Origin: Coprinus comatus
Lineage: Eukaryota; Basidiomycota; Agaricomycetes; Agaricales; Agaricaceae
Assembly: GCA_034638255.1 (NCBI GenBank)
Contig: JAWPGT010000041.1
Location: forward strand, 62,001 to 126,000
Reading direction: 5' to 3'
Length of the DNA stretch: 64,000 nucleotides
The position numbers and the translations under genes were made by a program. Positions 35,953 to 49,800 of this stretch are shown here, one piece after another (within the stretch, counting starts at the first letter, position 1; every line of letters begins with the position of its first letter). The notes under the pieces are model-generated. The model did no database searches and was not told the origin of the DNA. It worked only from the letters and a program-made list of their open reading frames with translations.

Positions 35953-37261
35953 ATGTCATCTTCCATTCCTTTAGAAATACTCGATCAGATCTTCGCTAAA
36001 ATCGACTTCAACACGTTGAAGACTTGTTCTTTAGTCACATGGGACTGGGCGAAGCTGGCGCAGTATCATCTTTTTTATAGCGTGGTATTGAGGTCGGAAC
36101 GGGATAGTGCGGGTCGACGTTTGATGGAAAATGTCGTTCGGAATGCAAACGCGCACCAGCACTTGGTTGTGTATATCCGAAAACTCACAATAAAAGAGCA
36201 TTTTGTGGTAGACTTCGGCCCGACGACTTGGACTTCAGTGGCGCGCTCAAAATAGGCGCGTGTTTTGCGCCATTTCTGAGGCAGATTAGGTTCCTAGAGG
36301 AACTCGACATATGTTGGGAGGATGTGTCTTGGGATTCGTTAACGCAGGATGAATACCGAGCGTTAGCTCAAGTTCTCCAGTTGAATACCCTTGAAAGAAT
36401 TTCTGCCAATATGAAAGGAGGGTTCCCAATGCCGTTGGTCTCACTCTTTGGAGTCAACCTTAGGTCTTTGACAATCGGACACAGAGGAATCAAAACCATC
36501 CGACCCGGGAAACCATCCACTCTCTTATCCCTGCCTTCACAAGCCAAAATCGAACGGCTGGAAATTTATTCCCCGAATAGTATCCGAAAACTCGCCGAAT
36601 TTATGCTTGGTGATACCAGGCCAAGTCATTTCTCTTTAGAGGATGTTCGTCAGCTGGAGTTGGGTCTTTCGGAACGATTACTACCGTCTACCCTCGCTCA
36701 ATCTCATCTTTTATTCGATTTGTGCCCTCTGCTTTCTAATATCAAAGTATGCGTCACAGGTCAGAATATTGTCTTCTCTACAAGTCTTCTTGGTCACTGA
36801 ATATATATATATGACTAGGACACTCTGCAACAAGGCGTCCTATTTTGTTATTCAAAGGATTTGGCTCTCATATTGAGATCAACACCTGGCACGCAATCCA
36901 TCTAAACTATAAATCAAGCCTTTTCTCCTCCTGTCTGATACCTCTTTTTCACTATGCTTCATCACCATACCAAGTCAAGAGAATCCATGTCAAATCCAAC
37001 TTGCATTTCTTAACAGATCTCTTAACACAATGGATGAGTGAAGATTTTCGCTATATGTGGATGTCTCTTGATGATTGTCTTCCTGCGTTATTTCCTATGT
37101 TGGAAGAAGTGGAGATCACGATTGGTTTTCAGAATCAAGTAGCTGAAGCGAGCCGGACATTGGAATATCTGGAGGCTGATAATCATTTTATCGAGCTCAG
37201 GAGAAGGGGTATATTTAAAGGTTTTAGTGCGGGGAGATACACTGGACATCGCGGTTATTGA
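35953..37261 (+). CDS. F-box protein with apparent frameshift
   Basis: Start at 35953: MSSSIPLEILDQIFAKIDFN followed by TLKTCSLVTWDWAKLAQYHL is an F-box (Leu-Pro-like start, CSLV core, Trp). Such proteins are substrate receptors of SCF ubiquitin ligases, with Skp1 binding the F-box. The frame then breaks: IRKLTIKEHFVVDFGP reads in frame 1 up to about 36220, while DDLDFSGALKIGACFAPFL continues in frame 3. One missing base at the CCC of 36219-36221 explains this; I could not build a good intron instead. The middle part holds LRR-like segments (LDICWEDVSWDSLTQDEYRA, LRSLTIGHRGIKTI). An intron at about 36759-36819 leads to the last exon (LLFKGFGSHIEINTWHAIHL) and the stop at 37259-37261. It is a young pseudogene, or intact with a base-call error. 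Confidence 0.7.
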
Positions 37262-38209
37262 AGTGTTGATGATTCTTGGTATTAATCTACTACGTTTACA
37301 AAACATAAAGCCCGTTTAGGTGCTTATTAGATACACATTCGGAGATCGCGCTGGCATCTACGTATCCCCGTTTGTGTTTAATCGACATAGATGAAAGAAT
37401 AACCCACTGATAACGTATATATTATTGATAGATCTTCTAAGTAGATCCACGAAACCGATTGTGAAAAGATTAATCTCATTAAACGTCCAACATGAAGAAC
37501 AGTGGTACGATAGGATTAGGGTCCCGTGCCCGAGCCCCAAGGAATCCTCAAATTCTAAGTGCATTATTTTATTCATGACCTTCCAACGAGCGAAACAATA
37601 CTCCAATGAATAAACCTATACATTACTATCCAACATCTACCAGACCATGCAGTAATCGATATAAATCGCCTCATTACAAATCTTAAGTACTTAGGTTCGT
37701 AGTATGTAACAAATATATGGACGCGAGTTAACAAATCACTCCTCACAAATTGTCCGACTATCCATGAATCTTTCAATGTATATACCCTTTTCAACTCTAC
37801 AGTCTCGTTTTGAATGCATAAAAATTTTGGACAAAATTTCGCATTTACCTCTACTATAAAAGCCCATAATATCAAATAAGTCAGTTTCATTTCATTCAAC
37901 TACTACATACAGAATCCGATTCTAACAAGAACCCCCTTGCCTAGTGCTTAATAGTTCCAAGTGAATCTTCAATGTGTGGTGAGTCAGTAGCAATGCATTA
38001 AACTGGCAGATAAACTGTTTAATAACCTACTACTAGAGACCACATATAAACAGAAACTCTTCGAAAGCTCTAAATTTCTGTCAAAGTTGACTTCTTATAT
38101 ACAAGACCCCACATTTTCCACCTTCAATTTGGGACTCAGGAGTGGGAGAGATTCTAAAAAAAAAACGAGTATTAGACAGGGAATTATATAAAAGTATATT
38201 CTTATACAT
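37262..38209. other. intergenic, F-box gene to tRNA
   Basis: Nothing coding was recognised on either strand. Confidence 0.5.
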
Positions 38210-38281
38210 GGCCGCCTGGCGAAATGGCATCGCGTCTGACTACGAATCAGGAGATTGCAGGTTCGACCCCTGCGGTGGTCA
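38210..38281 (+). tRNA. tRNA-Arg (anticodon ACG), no intron
   Basis: A 72-base cloverleaf with acceptor stem GGCCGCC pairing with GGTGGTC (two G-T pairs). The anticodon arm TCTGA-CTACGAA-TCAGG has anticodon ACG, which decodes CGU and, after inosine modification, CGC and CGA. The T arm is GCAGG-TTCGACC-CCTGC. The internal promoter boxes are present: an A box (TGGCGAAATGG) and a B box (GGTTCGACCCC). The discriminator base is A and CCA is not encoded, as expected for a nuclear gene. Confidence 0.93.
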
Positions 38282-38286
38282 TATGA

Positions 38287-38291
38287 TTTTT
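38287..38291 (+). terminator. RNA polymerase III T-run terminator
   Basis: Five T lie six bases after the tRNA-Arg gene, matching the usual Pol III stop signal. Confidence 0.75.
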
Positions 38292-39698
38292 GACAACACG
38301 GATTTTTGCCTTAAGTAAATATGTAGAGTACTTTTTACAATTCAAACTACATATTCTTTCTCTTCTGCTGATGTTCTGTAATCTTGGGTATATACGAAAC
38401 ATTTTACTGTTCTTCGAGGCATCAAATCCTTCCTATAGGTAATACTGAAATTCCTCCCCCCTTGTACCGCTATTTATTGTCAACTCTTGTGCATTCAATA
38501 AGAATATCGACTGTCCCTTGTTTTTATGCAATATATTTGAGGATTCATATAAACATTGAATATGGTAAGTACTCTGTGGTAGTGTAGTAGCTAGCACCTA
38601 TTAATCTGACTCTAAAAACATATGGTACAAGGGTCAAAAAAAGATCAAAACGGTTACAACTCCACGCCGCTGTGGTATATAGTGAAGACGGAATTTAAAA
38701 ACATTTGACAAGAATGAGTGTTGTTATGACTGGATCGGATAGGATTATTAAAATTGCAAATAGTGTAGACCAAAAGATAATCGATGGTGCACGAGTTTCA
38801 GCTTTTTTTTTCAAGTTTCTAGAACAATACAGGCCTCAGGGTAAATGAAATGTAAAAGATGAAAAATTGGGATTTAGAGGGATATGCCAGGGACTTTGTC
38901 TATCCCCTCGGACGTATTCCTAGTGTTGAAGAAACTGAGAAATAAATTCAAGGGGCGTTAGTTTCAGAGATTTCAGGGGTTTCAACAGTCAGAATTAGCG
39001 AAGGATTAGTATTGTGTATTCGAGGGGGGTTGGCGAAGTTCGGATTCTATTATACAAGGCGCCGTGGAACCAACTTAACGCCGGCAGGATAGGAGTACCA
39101 GGGCGCATTGATTGATATGTTTTTTGAATTTTGAATTCATAGAGGGAAGCAGGGAGAGGGAAGAAGACTGATTAAATTGCTTTTTTTCCGCGTGACTTAT
39201 GCTCATTCCTCGCTTGTGAGGTCATTTTTACCCCACTATCACCTCTTTATACATTTTTTACTGAGGTCCTCATGGGGGTGCCAAAGTGAAATGAATGAGA
39301 TAGTTTTTCGTTCTCATGCTTTCTGCGTAAATATTTGAAAAAGGGACGGGATAAAATCAGTTACATAAACTTAATCCAGAATATGTATTATATTATATAT
39401 ATAGTTTGATGGGAAAGCTAACTTGCAAGACATTGGTAATGGGTTGGAAGGTATAGGACATTAGAGATTTAAAGAGGTCCGAATATAACCGAGGGAGATA
39501 ACGAAGAACATAGGATAACTCTCACACAGATTTATCGTTGATTCGCACGACGTGGCAATGGGTAAAAGGAAATGTTTGGAAATACGGAGGTAGTTGTGGA
39601 GGCTGTAGCCAAGCACAAGCAAACAAAGGTTCCCTCCTCCGCTAAGCCCTGAGCTTAGGCATTATCGCTCTGACTACTGGCCCGCGGGATGTGCGCTA
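38292..39698. other. IRE1 upstream region
   Basis: About 1.4 kb without recognised genes. It contains AT-rich sequence (39380-39405, tattatattatatatatag) and should include the IRE1 promoter. Confidence 0.5.
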
Positions 39699-42600
39699 AT
39701 GGCGCCTCTTCTTCTCCTCGTAGTTTCCCTGCTATCTATTGTCGCTGCCCGTATTCTCTCTCTCCACCCAGCACCTGTACCATCTAACGGTCTTATCCAG
39801 CGCCAGAGCCAGGCCTCGCAGTATCCCTCAGCGCCACCTCCAACCCACCTTCCAGACGGAGACTCTGACCCCCTGGAGGAACTAGAACTGCTGGACATTG
39901 TTCTACTGGCCTCCGTCGACGGAAAATTCCATGCACTCAATCGTACTTCGGGACACATTCTTTGGTCTATGGCATCCTATTCTACACTCTCATCCGAATC
40001 CTCACCTTCAGCACTAGCACCTCTGGTCAGGACAAACCATATTGAGTATGACCCGGAGATTACAGACGAAGGCGCCCACCAGGAAGTGTATATCATCGAA
40101 CCGCAGTCGGGCGACATCTATGTCATGACGAATCCTTCCAGCCCTATGCAACGTTTCCCATTCAAGATGCAGGAACTGGTAGATATGTCGCCTTTTAGCT
40201 TCGAAGGTGATGACGACCGTAGGGTCTTCGTCGGGAAAAAAGAGACCTCGTTGCTCATCGTCGAACTTGAAACTGGAAAAATCAAGGCAACACTTAACTC
40301 GGAATGTCCGTGGGATCAAATTGACGATTACAAGGACGATACGGAAGAGATAGATCTAGATGAACTAGAGGGAAGCAAGCCGCAAAAGCAACCCCCAACT
40401 GAAGTGTATATTGGTCGAACAGGTATGTGTGTGTCTTTTACACCCGACTATGTGTACTTGACAATGCACTCGAAGACTACCATGTATCTATCTTCACCCG
40501 ACCAACTAAAGGTGACTCGCCATATCACAAACCCCAAATCCAAAATCTCTCGTTCTCCATCTATGGGCCCAATAAGCAAGATAATCACTTACAGTCCCAG
40601 TACCTGCATACCAAGGACAACACATATATCCAAAGCTTGCCCAATGGAGAGGTCATGTCAGTCAAAACAAAACGTTCGGTCGGCGGTACTCAACCTTCTT
40701 TTGAACCTGTATGGGGCCAACCTTCATTTACCCAACCAATGTGAGAAAGTAATCAGGTTGTACTGAAAAACCATATTGACCTTTTTCTCATAGTGTAGCC
40801 GTTTTCGATGTTTTGAAAAGAACATCCAACGGACTTATTCGCCCTCATCCATTTGTCCTCCTTCAACCGCGCCCAAGAATACAAGATTTAATACCAAATA
40901 TCATGACGCATCTAAAGAAGAACAAGTTATCCGCATATGTCGGTCTCGTAGATGAAACAGGTAGTTTGTATGCTATGAGTCCAGACCATTATCCCCTTGT
41001 TGCTTTTGGTAAGTCTGTTGGAAAATTTGGCAAGAAACACAATGGTAGATTGATCGATGGCCGTCGGGACCAACCTCTCACAGTGGGCGATTTTTCCCAA
41101 CAACGAAAGCAAGAGGAATTGCTGGAAAAGGAACTCGAATGCCATACACACATTATGAATGACCGAAGATGCCTCGTAGGAGCGCATAAATTACAGGTGG
41201 ATGCTGGGGATGGTCATGAGACGAGGATGAAAAGACTTCTAGATGCACCAGAAGCTGGAGCTAACAAGATGGGTGGAAGCCGGCCAATGGACATTGACGT
41301 TCCTGCACCGGTACCTTCTCCTCCCCTTACCATTGACCCGCCCAAGCTAGACCTAAGCGCCTCATCGACGAAATTATGGGAAGCGTTTGGAATTTCATTG
41401 ATTCTTGGGGCTCTTTCCGTTTGGTTCTTTGTGAGGAAAGGAAGTGGATTGTCTATGGGCGTTTCTGATACTCGGAATATTGTTGAGAATGATTTGACTG
41501 TGCCACCCATCATTCTTGCACCACCAAAACCCGAAACACCTAAGATTACGGACAAGGAATTACCTCCTGTTCCTATATCACTGCCAGAACCACTTCCCAG
41601 TGTGAAGGACAAGGACGGAGAAGATTCAGATAAGGAAGAAGGGGAGGGAAATGATGCCGGGGATGTAGAGGCTACTCCAGCTAAAAAGAGGACTAGAAGA
41701 GGGAAAAGAGGAGCAAAGAAGAAGAATGTTGTTATTGTGGATGGAGAAGAGGGAAGTGGCAAGGGTGAAAATGGGGTTGCAAACAACGGGAAGAGCAGCG
41801 GGAGTGCAAATGGAAAAGAGAAGAAAGGAAAGACAGAATTGCAACAAAATAGTGCGCTAGAGATAGCTGCACCAATTTCCCCACCTTCGTTGGTGGTTCC
41901 CTCAACACCTAAACCGATTGTCGCTCCTTCCCTGATAGTGTCGGAAACTATTTTAGGTGAGTACGGCTTTGACCTCAAAAATATAATTCTAATCCCTTTT
42001 AGGGTATGGATCGCATGGAACTGTTGTGTTCCAAGGATCTCTACAGGGGCGAGCGGTCGCTGTCAAACGTCTACTGCAAGACTTCGTAACACTAGCTTCT
42101 CGAGAAGTTAGCATCCTGCAAGAATCTGATGATCATCCTAACGTCATCAGGTACTACTATCAAGAAGCTCACGCCGGTTTCTTGTACATTGCACTGGAGC
42201 TCTGCCCTGCTTCATTAGCGGACCTAATCGAGACACCGGACCGAGACCAGTGGAGGGACATTGCCGTTGCGTTTGATCCCAAGCGAGCTTTGCGACAAGT
42301 CACGAGCGGTCTTCGACATCTCCATGCGCTGAAACTCGTTCATCGAGACATTAAGCCACAGAATATCCTGGTTTCTACATCTAAAACGGGTTCTGGTGGT
42401 GGTACAGGGGCTTCTGGGAAGGGTTCGAACTATAGGATGTTAATATCCGATTTTGGTCTATGTAAAAAGTTGGACGTCGATCAAACAAGTTTCTTGCCTA
42501 CTGCACATGGGGCTATGGCTGCTGGGACAGTCGGATGGAGAGCGCCGGAGATCTTGAGGGGTGAGGTGAAGTTAGATGAGCTCATTGATCATTCAAGTAT

Positions 42601-43406
42601 TTCTTCAAGAGGATCAGTTGCTACTATCAATGGTAATTCATCAACACACAGTAATGCTAGCAGTTCGGATGGAAAGAAGGGAGGAACGAGGTTAACGAAG
42701 AGTGTGGATATTTTTGCGTTGGGATGTTTGTATTATTATACTTTGACTGGAGGGGGGCATCCATTTGGGGATAGGTATGAAAGGGAGGTTAATATTATGA
42801 AGAATGCCAAGAATTTGGAATTGTTGGAGAGGTTTGGGGAGGAAGGTGTTGAGGCTGTTGATTTGATTAGCTCAATGTTGGATCCAACGCCTTCTGAAAG
42901 ACCCGACACACTTTCATGTCTTCTACATCCCTTCTTCTGGGATCCCGGACGTCGACTCAACTTCTTACAAGATGCATCGGATAGGTTCGAAATCATGTGC
43001 AGAGACCCGAGAGATGCTAGATTAGTTACCTTAGAGGATGCTTCGTCAAGGATTGTTGGAAATGATTGGTATTCAAGGTTGGATAAGGTGTTCATTGAAA
43101 ATTTGGGCAAGTTTAGGAAGTATGATGGAAAGAGTGTACAAGATTTGTTGAGGGCTTTAAGGAACAAGGTTTGTCTCTACGTTTACATTAAATCCAAAAC
43201 AAAAACTCACAAATGAACAGAAACATCATTATCAAGATTTGCCTGATAATGTGAAACGGCATCTTGGAGCCATGCCAGAAGGATATTTGGGATACTTCAC
43301 AAGGAGGTTCCCGAAACTGTTCCTCCATGTCCATGGCGTTGTTAAAGACACGTCACTACATGAGGAAAGTATGTTTAAAGCATATTTTGAGCTGCCAGAT
43401 TCATAG
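39699..43406 (+). CDS. IRE1: Ire1 ER stress sensor: luminal domain, membrane segment, kinase and KEN RNase
   Basis: Start at 39699 with a signal peptide (MAPLLLLVVSLLSIVAARIL). The luminal domain has the Ire1 pattern: LLASVDGKFHALNRTSGHIL, VYIIEPQSGDIYVM, LLIVELETGKI and IGRTDYHVSIF. LPNGEVMSVK follows and the tail of the domain carries RCLVGAHKL. One membrane segment (ISLILGALSVWFFV, about 41389-41430) leads to a Lys/Arg-rich linker. The kinase starts GYGSHGTVVFQGSLQG (after the intron ending 42001) and has VAVKRL, HRDIKPQNIL (from 42340) and DFG at 42449-42457, then the APE motif as RAPEIL. The KEN RNase domain holds LNFLQDASDRFEIM and YFTRRFPKLFLHVHGVV, ending at TAG 43404-43406. Introns lie at about 40423-40471, 40741-40797, 41957-42001, 43169-43220 and possibly others. 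Ire1 senses unfolded protein and splices HAC1-type mRNA; that target is not in this window. No defect was seen. Confidence 0.95.
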
Positions 43407-44407
43407 GCAGAAGGTCCGCCTTAGGATTTGGTTTGTATGATGATGTTTGTATAGTACACATTTCTTTTTTAGTTCGTTCTTCTCATTTTTATTTTTCAAC
43501 ATCTGTTCTCTGCTTTCTATCAAGGTTTTCTGAGTTCTGCTTTTTTACTTATATTATTTTACTTATCACCCCCCACCTAGCTTCCTCTTTACCAAGTTTC
43601 ACCTGCATTTTACATATACATAGATACCCTTTACTAAATCGCATATACTACATAGGGTTGAGAATTGTGTCAAGTCTTCTATGCTGTCAAAATTGTATTT
43701 GTACTTTGCAGAAAAAGAAAAAGAATTTTTTTCCTATTAGAATCGCTTGTGCAAGGGTCGGTCAGGTGGTTCACTTACGTAACGCTCGCTGTCAAGTGTG
43801 GTTTCGGTTTTAAGTGTACTCAACCAATCCTTTTATATATGTTGAATACATACAGGTACATGCACTGCGTTGGACTCACTTATATACAGGATTTCGGTCA
43901 CTCTTCACCGTGTTCTCTAGCTAATCAATTGCCATAAGCTGGGAGACACCGTGCAAGGCGATGTTGTCATCGCTTTTGTGGATCATGATTCACGGCAAAC
44001 AAGAACACAAAACCAGAATGCACGGAGCATTAACAGCAGAACCAAAGGGACACTTAGAAGACTACAGCCTGCATTGTCCACAAAAGAGAACAATTAATTG
44101 ACGCAGCCAACCCCAATGCCCATATCAGCTGCCTCGACAATAACTCTTATTGTTGTAGCATAATACACGTCGGCACCGTTTTTATTGTTGGACTCTCAGT
44201 CGTGCCTTACTTATATGTACCCGCGGCTAGACTTGCGATCTACTTTGTGGTAGACATAATAAGGGACTGCTTGTCGCATACTTCTCTTCTTTCGACTCCA
44301 TCATCTCTGGCAATACCGGCTGGTACTGGTCTCTTTGCAACAGAACGTGTTACTGAAAGCGCACATATTTTTGTGAAGACCTTCACGACCAAGGCTGGAA
44401 CTTGAAG
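43407..44407. other. intergenic, IRE1 3' end to F-box gene
   Basis: T-rich sequence (43440-43600) follows the IRE1 stop. Short open frames at 43433-44405 are not supported as genes. Confidence 0.5.
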
Positions 44408-46475
44408 ATGACCTGGCATAAATCAACGCCATCGAAACAGGTGTATCCACCTATGTTCATTGCCTATGACCCAAATGCAGTTAATATGTATGACCCTTCT
44501 TTGTATGAACGCAAGTCTCTCTCTTTGGAGTACGTGTTTTTTGTTTGTTTCCAAGTATAACTTCTAGTATACTCACGCTCCTATAGTGCTCGTCTGGCCA
44601 TAGAAAAGGAAAGGAATGATTTCGGTTCAGGTTCAAATATTCTATCCTCCCTATCCTCTAGTCCTCCAGCTGGTCCGAGCCGATCATTCAATACATCACG
44701 GTTTAGATTGCGAGCGGTATGTGTTCAATTGAATCTGATTGATTTTTGGGCTGAACAGGATAATAATAACTTAGCCCAATACATTTCGGCGTACTCGTAA
44801 CCAGATGGTACAGGCGAGGCGAGCCAACGATACTCTCACAGTCTGTCGCTTACCGGAGGAAGTCCTTGGGAGAATCTTTCTGGAATGCGCAAATTTGTCG
44901 TTGGAGGATCTAGAAGAGTGGAGTTGGACCAATGTCTCACATGTGTGCTATATTTGGAGGTCGGCCGCACTGCGCTGCTCTAGGTTATGGTCGAACATCG
45001 ATTTCGCTCACCCAAAGCGAACTGCGATCTCCTACGATCGTGCCAAAGGAGAACCTTTGTCAATAAGGACTATCGTAAAACGATGCAATCACCGTCAACT
45101 GCGAACACTTCTCAGCACCGCACATCAGATTTCGACAATTGATCTTGTATCATCCTTTGAGGAGATTCAACCATTGCTAGAGGTCCTAGCACATCCAAAT
45201 CCCTGTCTGGAATCATTGCATATTAATATCCTATTCCCAGACTCTTCACCTCTGCTCTATCCTCTACCCGATTTCCCAGTATCATTTGGAGAGCAGACAA
45301 AATTAAAGACCGTTGAGTTAAGCGGTGCTCCACTTTACCTGTTGTCATATCGTTGCCCAACCCTCACGAACCTCAAACTTAGTGATCTGCCACAGAAGTC
45401 GCATTTCCGTGATCTTGTCAAACTACTCAACAACCTTCCTCAACTTCAATACTTGGCAATATCCCGATCTATGGTTGTTGGTGCAACCGAAAGTCACCAA
45501 ATCCATTTACCTAATCTTCGTTGCATTACCATCGAGGGTTCAATTGAACAGGTCGCCGACATCTTGGGCTCCATTCAACTCCCACCCACCTGTCAAATAA
45601 ATTGTTCCCTCACCAAACTTGACGACCTATCAGATCATCTATGGCGATTTTGCCAAACTATCGGAACACATTCATATTCATCCAATAAAGAAATGCCACT
45701 CGAGACACTGGTTATTACCGGCAAAGAAAGTTCTACCAGATTCACGGAGAAGTATGAAATAAACCCCGATTTCCGACAATCTATTCGCATTCAAGCCTTT
45801 GGACAATATGCTAAACCAGGTTTCGCGGCTTATGATATATCCATTGGTTCAAGTAATCAGCAACTAAGTGATAGTATCATCATCACTGCTCTTACCGGCA
45901 TTTGGCGTGCTCTATTTTTAACGGGAGTTCAAACCCTGTCCCTGTCAAATATAGACTCGGTGACACAAAAGACTTGGACACAATTTCTTCGAACCCTCCC
46001 ACAACTCCGCGTGTTAGATATTAGAGGATATGCACCGACCGGTCTGGCTTGGGCACTTTTGTTAGATGTGTTGATTACTAGTAATGGTGCACCACGTTTC
46101 TTGGTACCCCGGCTAGATGATGTTTACCTTCTTGGAGTGGATTGCTCAAGCGGCGGATTGATGCTTTCCAATGAAAAAGGTCAAATTAACTCACATTCTG
46201 ACTTGGATGATTCGAGATTCCTTGACGTTCTCTTGGTTTGTTTCAAACGTCGTCATAGGAATAAATTGCTTCTGAGAAGTTTGGTATTAACGAGATGCGA
46301 ATTTGTGGTACAGAAGGTTATGGGAGAATGTAGGAAATATGTGTCGCATGTAGTTTGGGATGGAAGAGGAAGGGCGAATTCTGACAATGTGGAAGCGCGA
46401 TATCGGAATATGCATCAAGGTACACCGAGGAATGATATTCGCCACTATCATCGCCTAACAGCATTACTCTCCTGA
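44408..46475 (+). CDS. F-box protein with LRR-like C-terminus (agaric family)
   Basis: I start it at 44408 (MTWHKSTPSKQVYPPM) because two small exons join in frame to the large one: 44408-44530, then 44587-44717 (ARLAIEKERNDFGSGS...RFRLRA), then 44805-46475. If only the large exon is used, the start is MVQARRANDTLTVC at 44805. The F-box is LPEEVLGRIFLECANLSLED and VSHVCYIWRSAALRCSRLW, the common form in mushroom genomes. The remainder alternates Leu-rich strands and helices (LESLHINILF, LTNLKLSDLPQ, LRCITIEGSIEQ, LRVLDIRGYAPTGLAWALL) like degenerate LRRs. It is a likely SCF substrate receptor; the substrate is unknown. These families expand strongly in agarics, so a specific role cannot be assigned. 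It is intact, unlike the F-box gene at 36 kb. Confidence 0.85.
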
Positions 46476-46859
46476 ATTTGACGTTATGAAGTTTCTTTGC
46501 CACTATGGAGTTTGGTTTTACTTGGGTTTTTTTTTTTTTTTGATTCGTGGCTGATGATGTATTCAATGACTTGATGACATTTATGGGTTTGGTTCGTTCG
46601 CATTTGTAATTGCACATTGTAGTTTATTTTTGGTTTTTTTCTTTAATCAATGATCGGATGGGCTGCTGGAAGTAAGCAATTCCCGACAAGTCTGGATTCT
46701 GGAAATTCTTTCTTAATCATACATTTGGTCTGATATTTTTACGCACAATTCCATGTATATATATACGTACACTGTGGCTGACGTCGGCTAAAGAAGGTTT
46801 ATTATTTTCGTAAGCGAAGCTACCTAAGAAAAGTTCCTACTAAAAAGGAGTATTCATAA

Positions 46860-49800
46860 TCACCGCAATTGTCTCGTATTGTACACAATCAAATACGTCG
46901 AAGCTGTGCATAATGCAATCGCCATAATCAAGAGAGCGTAACAAAACGCATACCGGCATCTTTGAATCCAAGGATCAAACATCCTTCTACCCGACTCCGG
47001 TCTTCCTCTAACCTCCCTCAATTTCACTCCATACATCTGATCCAACAACCTATTAGGTTTTGTTGCGACTCCTACAACTCGCCTCTTTAAAGATTTAATA
47101 ACTGTTCGGTTAGACTCGTTCCTGGTAGGACTCGTAACGAGTCGAGGAATGAATGGATATCCGAAGGAGATACCTCGCATAGATCGTTTCGGATCATTCA
47201 ATTTAGCACGACCATCATCCGTACTTTGTTTTTCGGCTACCCACTTTGGAAGAGGAGGATAAAGCCTACTTCGTATACTCTCCCTTCGACTTTTAACAAC
47301 ATTATTACCACCGTGACCATTACCCTCTTTGCCTTTTCCCTTTCCCTTCCCTTTCCCGTCCCCACTTTCATCTGTAACAATCACCAGAGGTACCTTAATC
47401 TTTCGCCTCCCCATACCAAAGCAACAACAACATAACATCTCCTTCCAAACCCCAGTACTGAAATAAAATCCCCAAGCAGACATCTTAGGTGGCTGTTCTC
47501 CAAAGTTCGTGAAATGCCAACCACCGACAAGCCAAAGAATGGGACACATAAAGCCCAACCAAAAAGCCCAATAAGCCGGTGTATATTTCATGAAAAATGC
47601 AGCCTTCTTCGCCCTGAAAGTATGAATGCTTTGTCTCATACGACCTTCAGTTGGTATCCCAGATTTATAAATTCTATCCCATCGACGAGTGATGAATGAA
47701 TCGGAATTCGACAACAGTTGTTGTCGTTGTCGTTGATTTGAGGAATGTTGACCAGAAACACCTGCCTCGAGATCTGCACCATCAACACAATCATCTCTAG
47801 TTCTTTCCAAAACCACTTTAGATGATCCAGCGACATTTTTCTCTTGTTCTTCGCCTTGTCTCCAATACTTTCCTCGAACTTCATCTCCATATCTAATGGT
47901 TTTCTTTCCATCAATGCCATCATCGTGACGTTTCTCATCCTCATTTCGAGTTGTACCAACGTAACTCTCAGGACGTAAAGATACTCGACCATCAGTTAAA
48001 GTCATCATCCCACTTTCATACATCATCATTTCCAAATCTCCATCGTCTTCATCCCTATCAAGTTCCTCTTCACCCTCTTCAGCATCATCATATTCATCTT
48101 CTTTATAACTACCAGAATCATCATCATCATCATCCACATCCTCATCATAATAACCTTCATGACTTCCAGGAATTTTCGGCATAACACTAGCAGGTACACT
48201 TCCTCCTTTCACTTTCACTTTCCCAATTCCAACTCCATATCCATATCCATGTCGAATTCGAAGAGGAGGTCCAATTCCTGTATAACTTGGATGAGGACCT
48301 GGGAAATGAGGACGTAAATCGAGTGGTGGAATCATAGGTGGTTGATCGAGATTAATACTAGTATTACTTCCAACTAGAGTTGTTCCTGCTATTGTCCCTG
48401 TTCCTGCACTAGCACTAGCATTTGTACCATGACTACCATTGGTATGAGCGGTGGAAGTAATAGAAGTATGAGTATGCGTTGGAGAAATTGGTGGAGGTGT
48501 TGTAGGTGCTTGAGTCTGATTCTGAGTTTGCGTTTGTGTTTTGGGTGGAATTATTGTAGGTTGGGATTGTCGAATATATGCTGGTATTTTTATGCTTGGT
48601 ATAGGAGAATTCGTCGTTGGAGCAGTTATCGTACTCGGTGATATCGCAGTAGGACCAGAACTGGAACCGATGGCAGGTGTACTAGTACCATTACTTGTAT
48701 GCGTACGTGATGAAGTTTGAGAGAGTGTACGATTAATTTGACGTGTTAAAAAAGGTGAAGAATTTGGTCCCGGAGGTCCTATCGAGACACCGAGTCAGCT
48801 CAACCCCAAAAATGCTTTTAAGAAATAAATACGCACGAATACCGTCTATCGAACCACCAGGACTTGGATTATGTCCAGGATACGGAGAATTCTGTAATTG
48901 TGGTGTACCGGTCGCAGGCGTCGATCCCAAACCCCCATCTCCACCATGACCACCAATTCCCCTCTCCATCCCACCAAAATTCACACTCGTAGATGTAGAT
49001 TCCCTAGATCCAACTCTCGAACCAATACCGGCATTAACCCTCGATTCCGTCATAGACCCAGGAAAACTATCACCAGTTCCAGACCTAGAAGCCAACCCAG
49101 GTCCTTGACCTTGACCTCCACTACCAACGCTTCCAGGAAAACTATCACCGGTTCCGGACCTCGTCGTCGTACCAATGGTAGTACCGGTAATAGTAGGTGT
49201 ATCCTCATTCCTGCTTCCACTTCTACTCCTATTTACATTTCCACTACTACCTTTTCTCCCAGCCGCAATACCACGAATAGAACCAATAAGTGAACGTGTG
49301 TTACGAAGAGAGTCCACGGGAGAAAAATAATCCTTTTCTTCGATAGGTGATAAATGACTGGGGAGTTGGTACGAGTATGAAATCATTCCACCAGTATTGA
49401 CATTCATATTTTGAGCATTGGGTTGATAGAATTGTTGTTGTTGGTGTGCGCCTTGTAAAGTAGCTTGTGGTTGACCATGAAGTTGTTGAACTTGGAATTG
49501 TTGAAACTGTTGAAATTGTTGTTCAAGTAATCGTAATTGTTCATAATATGCGTTTCCAGGTCCTTGTCCTATACTAGAAGCAGGAACAGGAACGGGACCT
49601 GGAATAATGTTTGTTTGAAGACGGAGTGAACCTTTCTGATGAACATTTCCCAACTGTTGAGATCCTCCAACGCCACCACCAACACCATTATTACCATTCC
49701 CTTGATCAAAGTGCTGCGTCGAAGAATTCGAATCAAGTCTTACAACTGCAGGAGCACCATAACCATCATTTCCAACAACTCCAGGTACAACTTGATTCGA

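Noticed and set aside
41214..41978. 254-codon minus-strand frame
   Set aside because: It is antisense to the IRE1 juxtamembrane linker. IRE1 reads through here with family motifs on both sides.
43741..43815. Possible tRNA-like A and B boxes downstream of IRE1
   Set aside because: No acceptor or anticodon stem can be drawn. The resemblance is limited to a few bases.
48898..49293. Thr/Arg-rich plus-strand frame, 131 codons
   Set aside because: It is antisense to the Ser/Gly-rich region of the two-membrane-segment protein and shows only low complexity.
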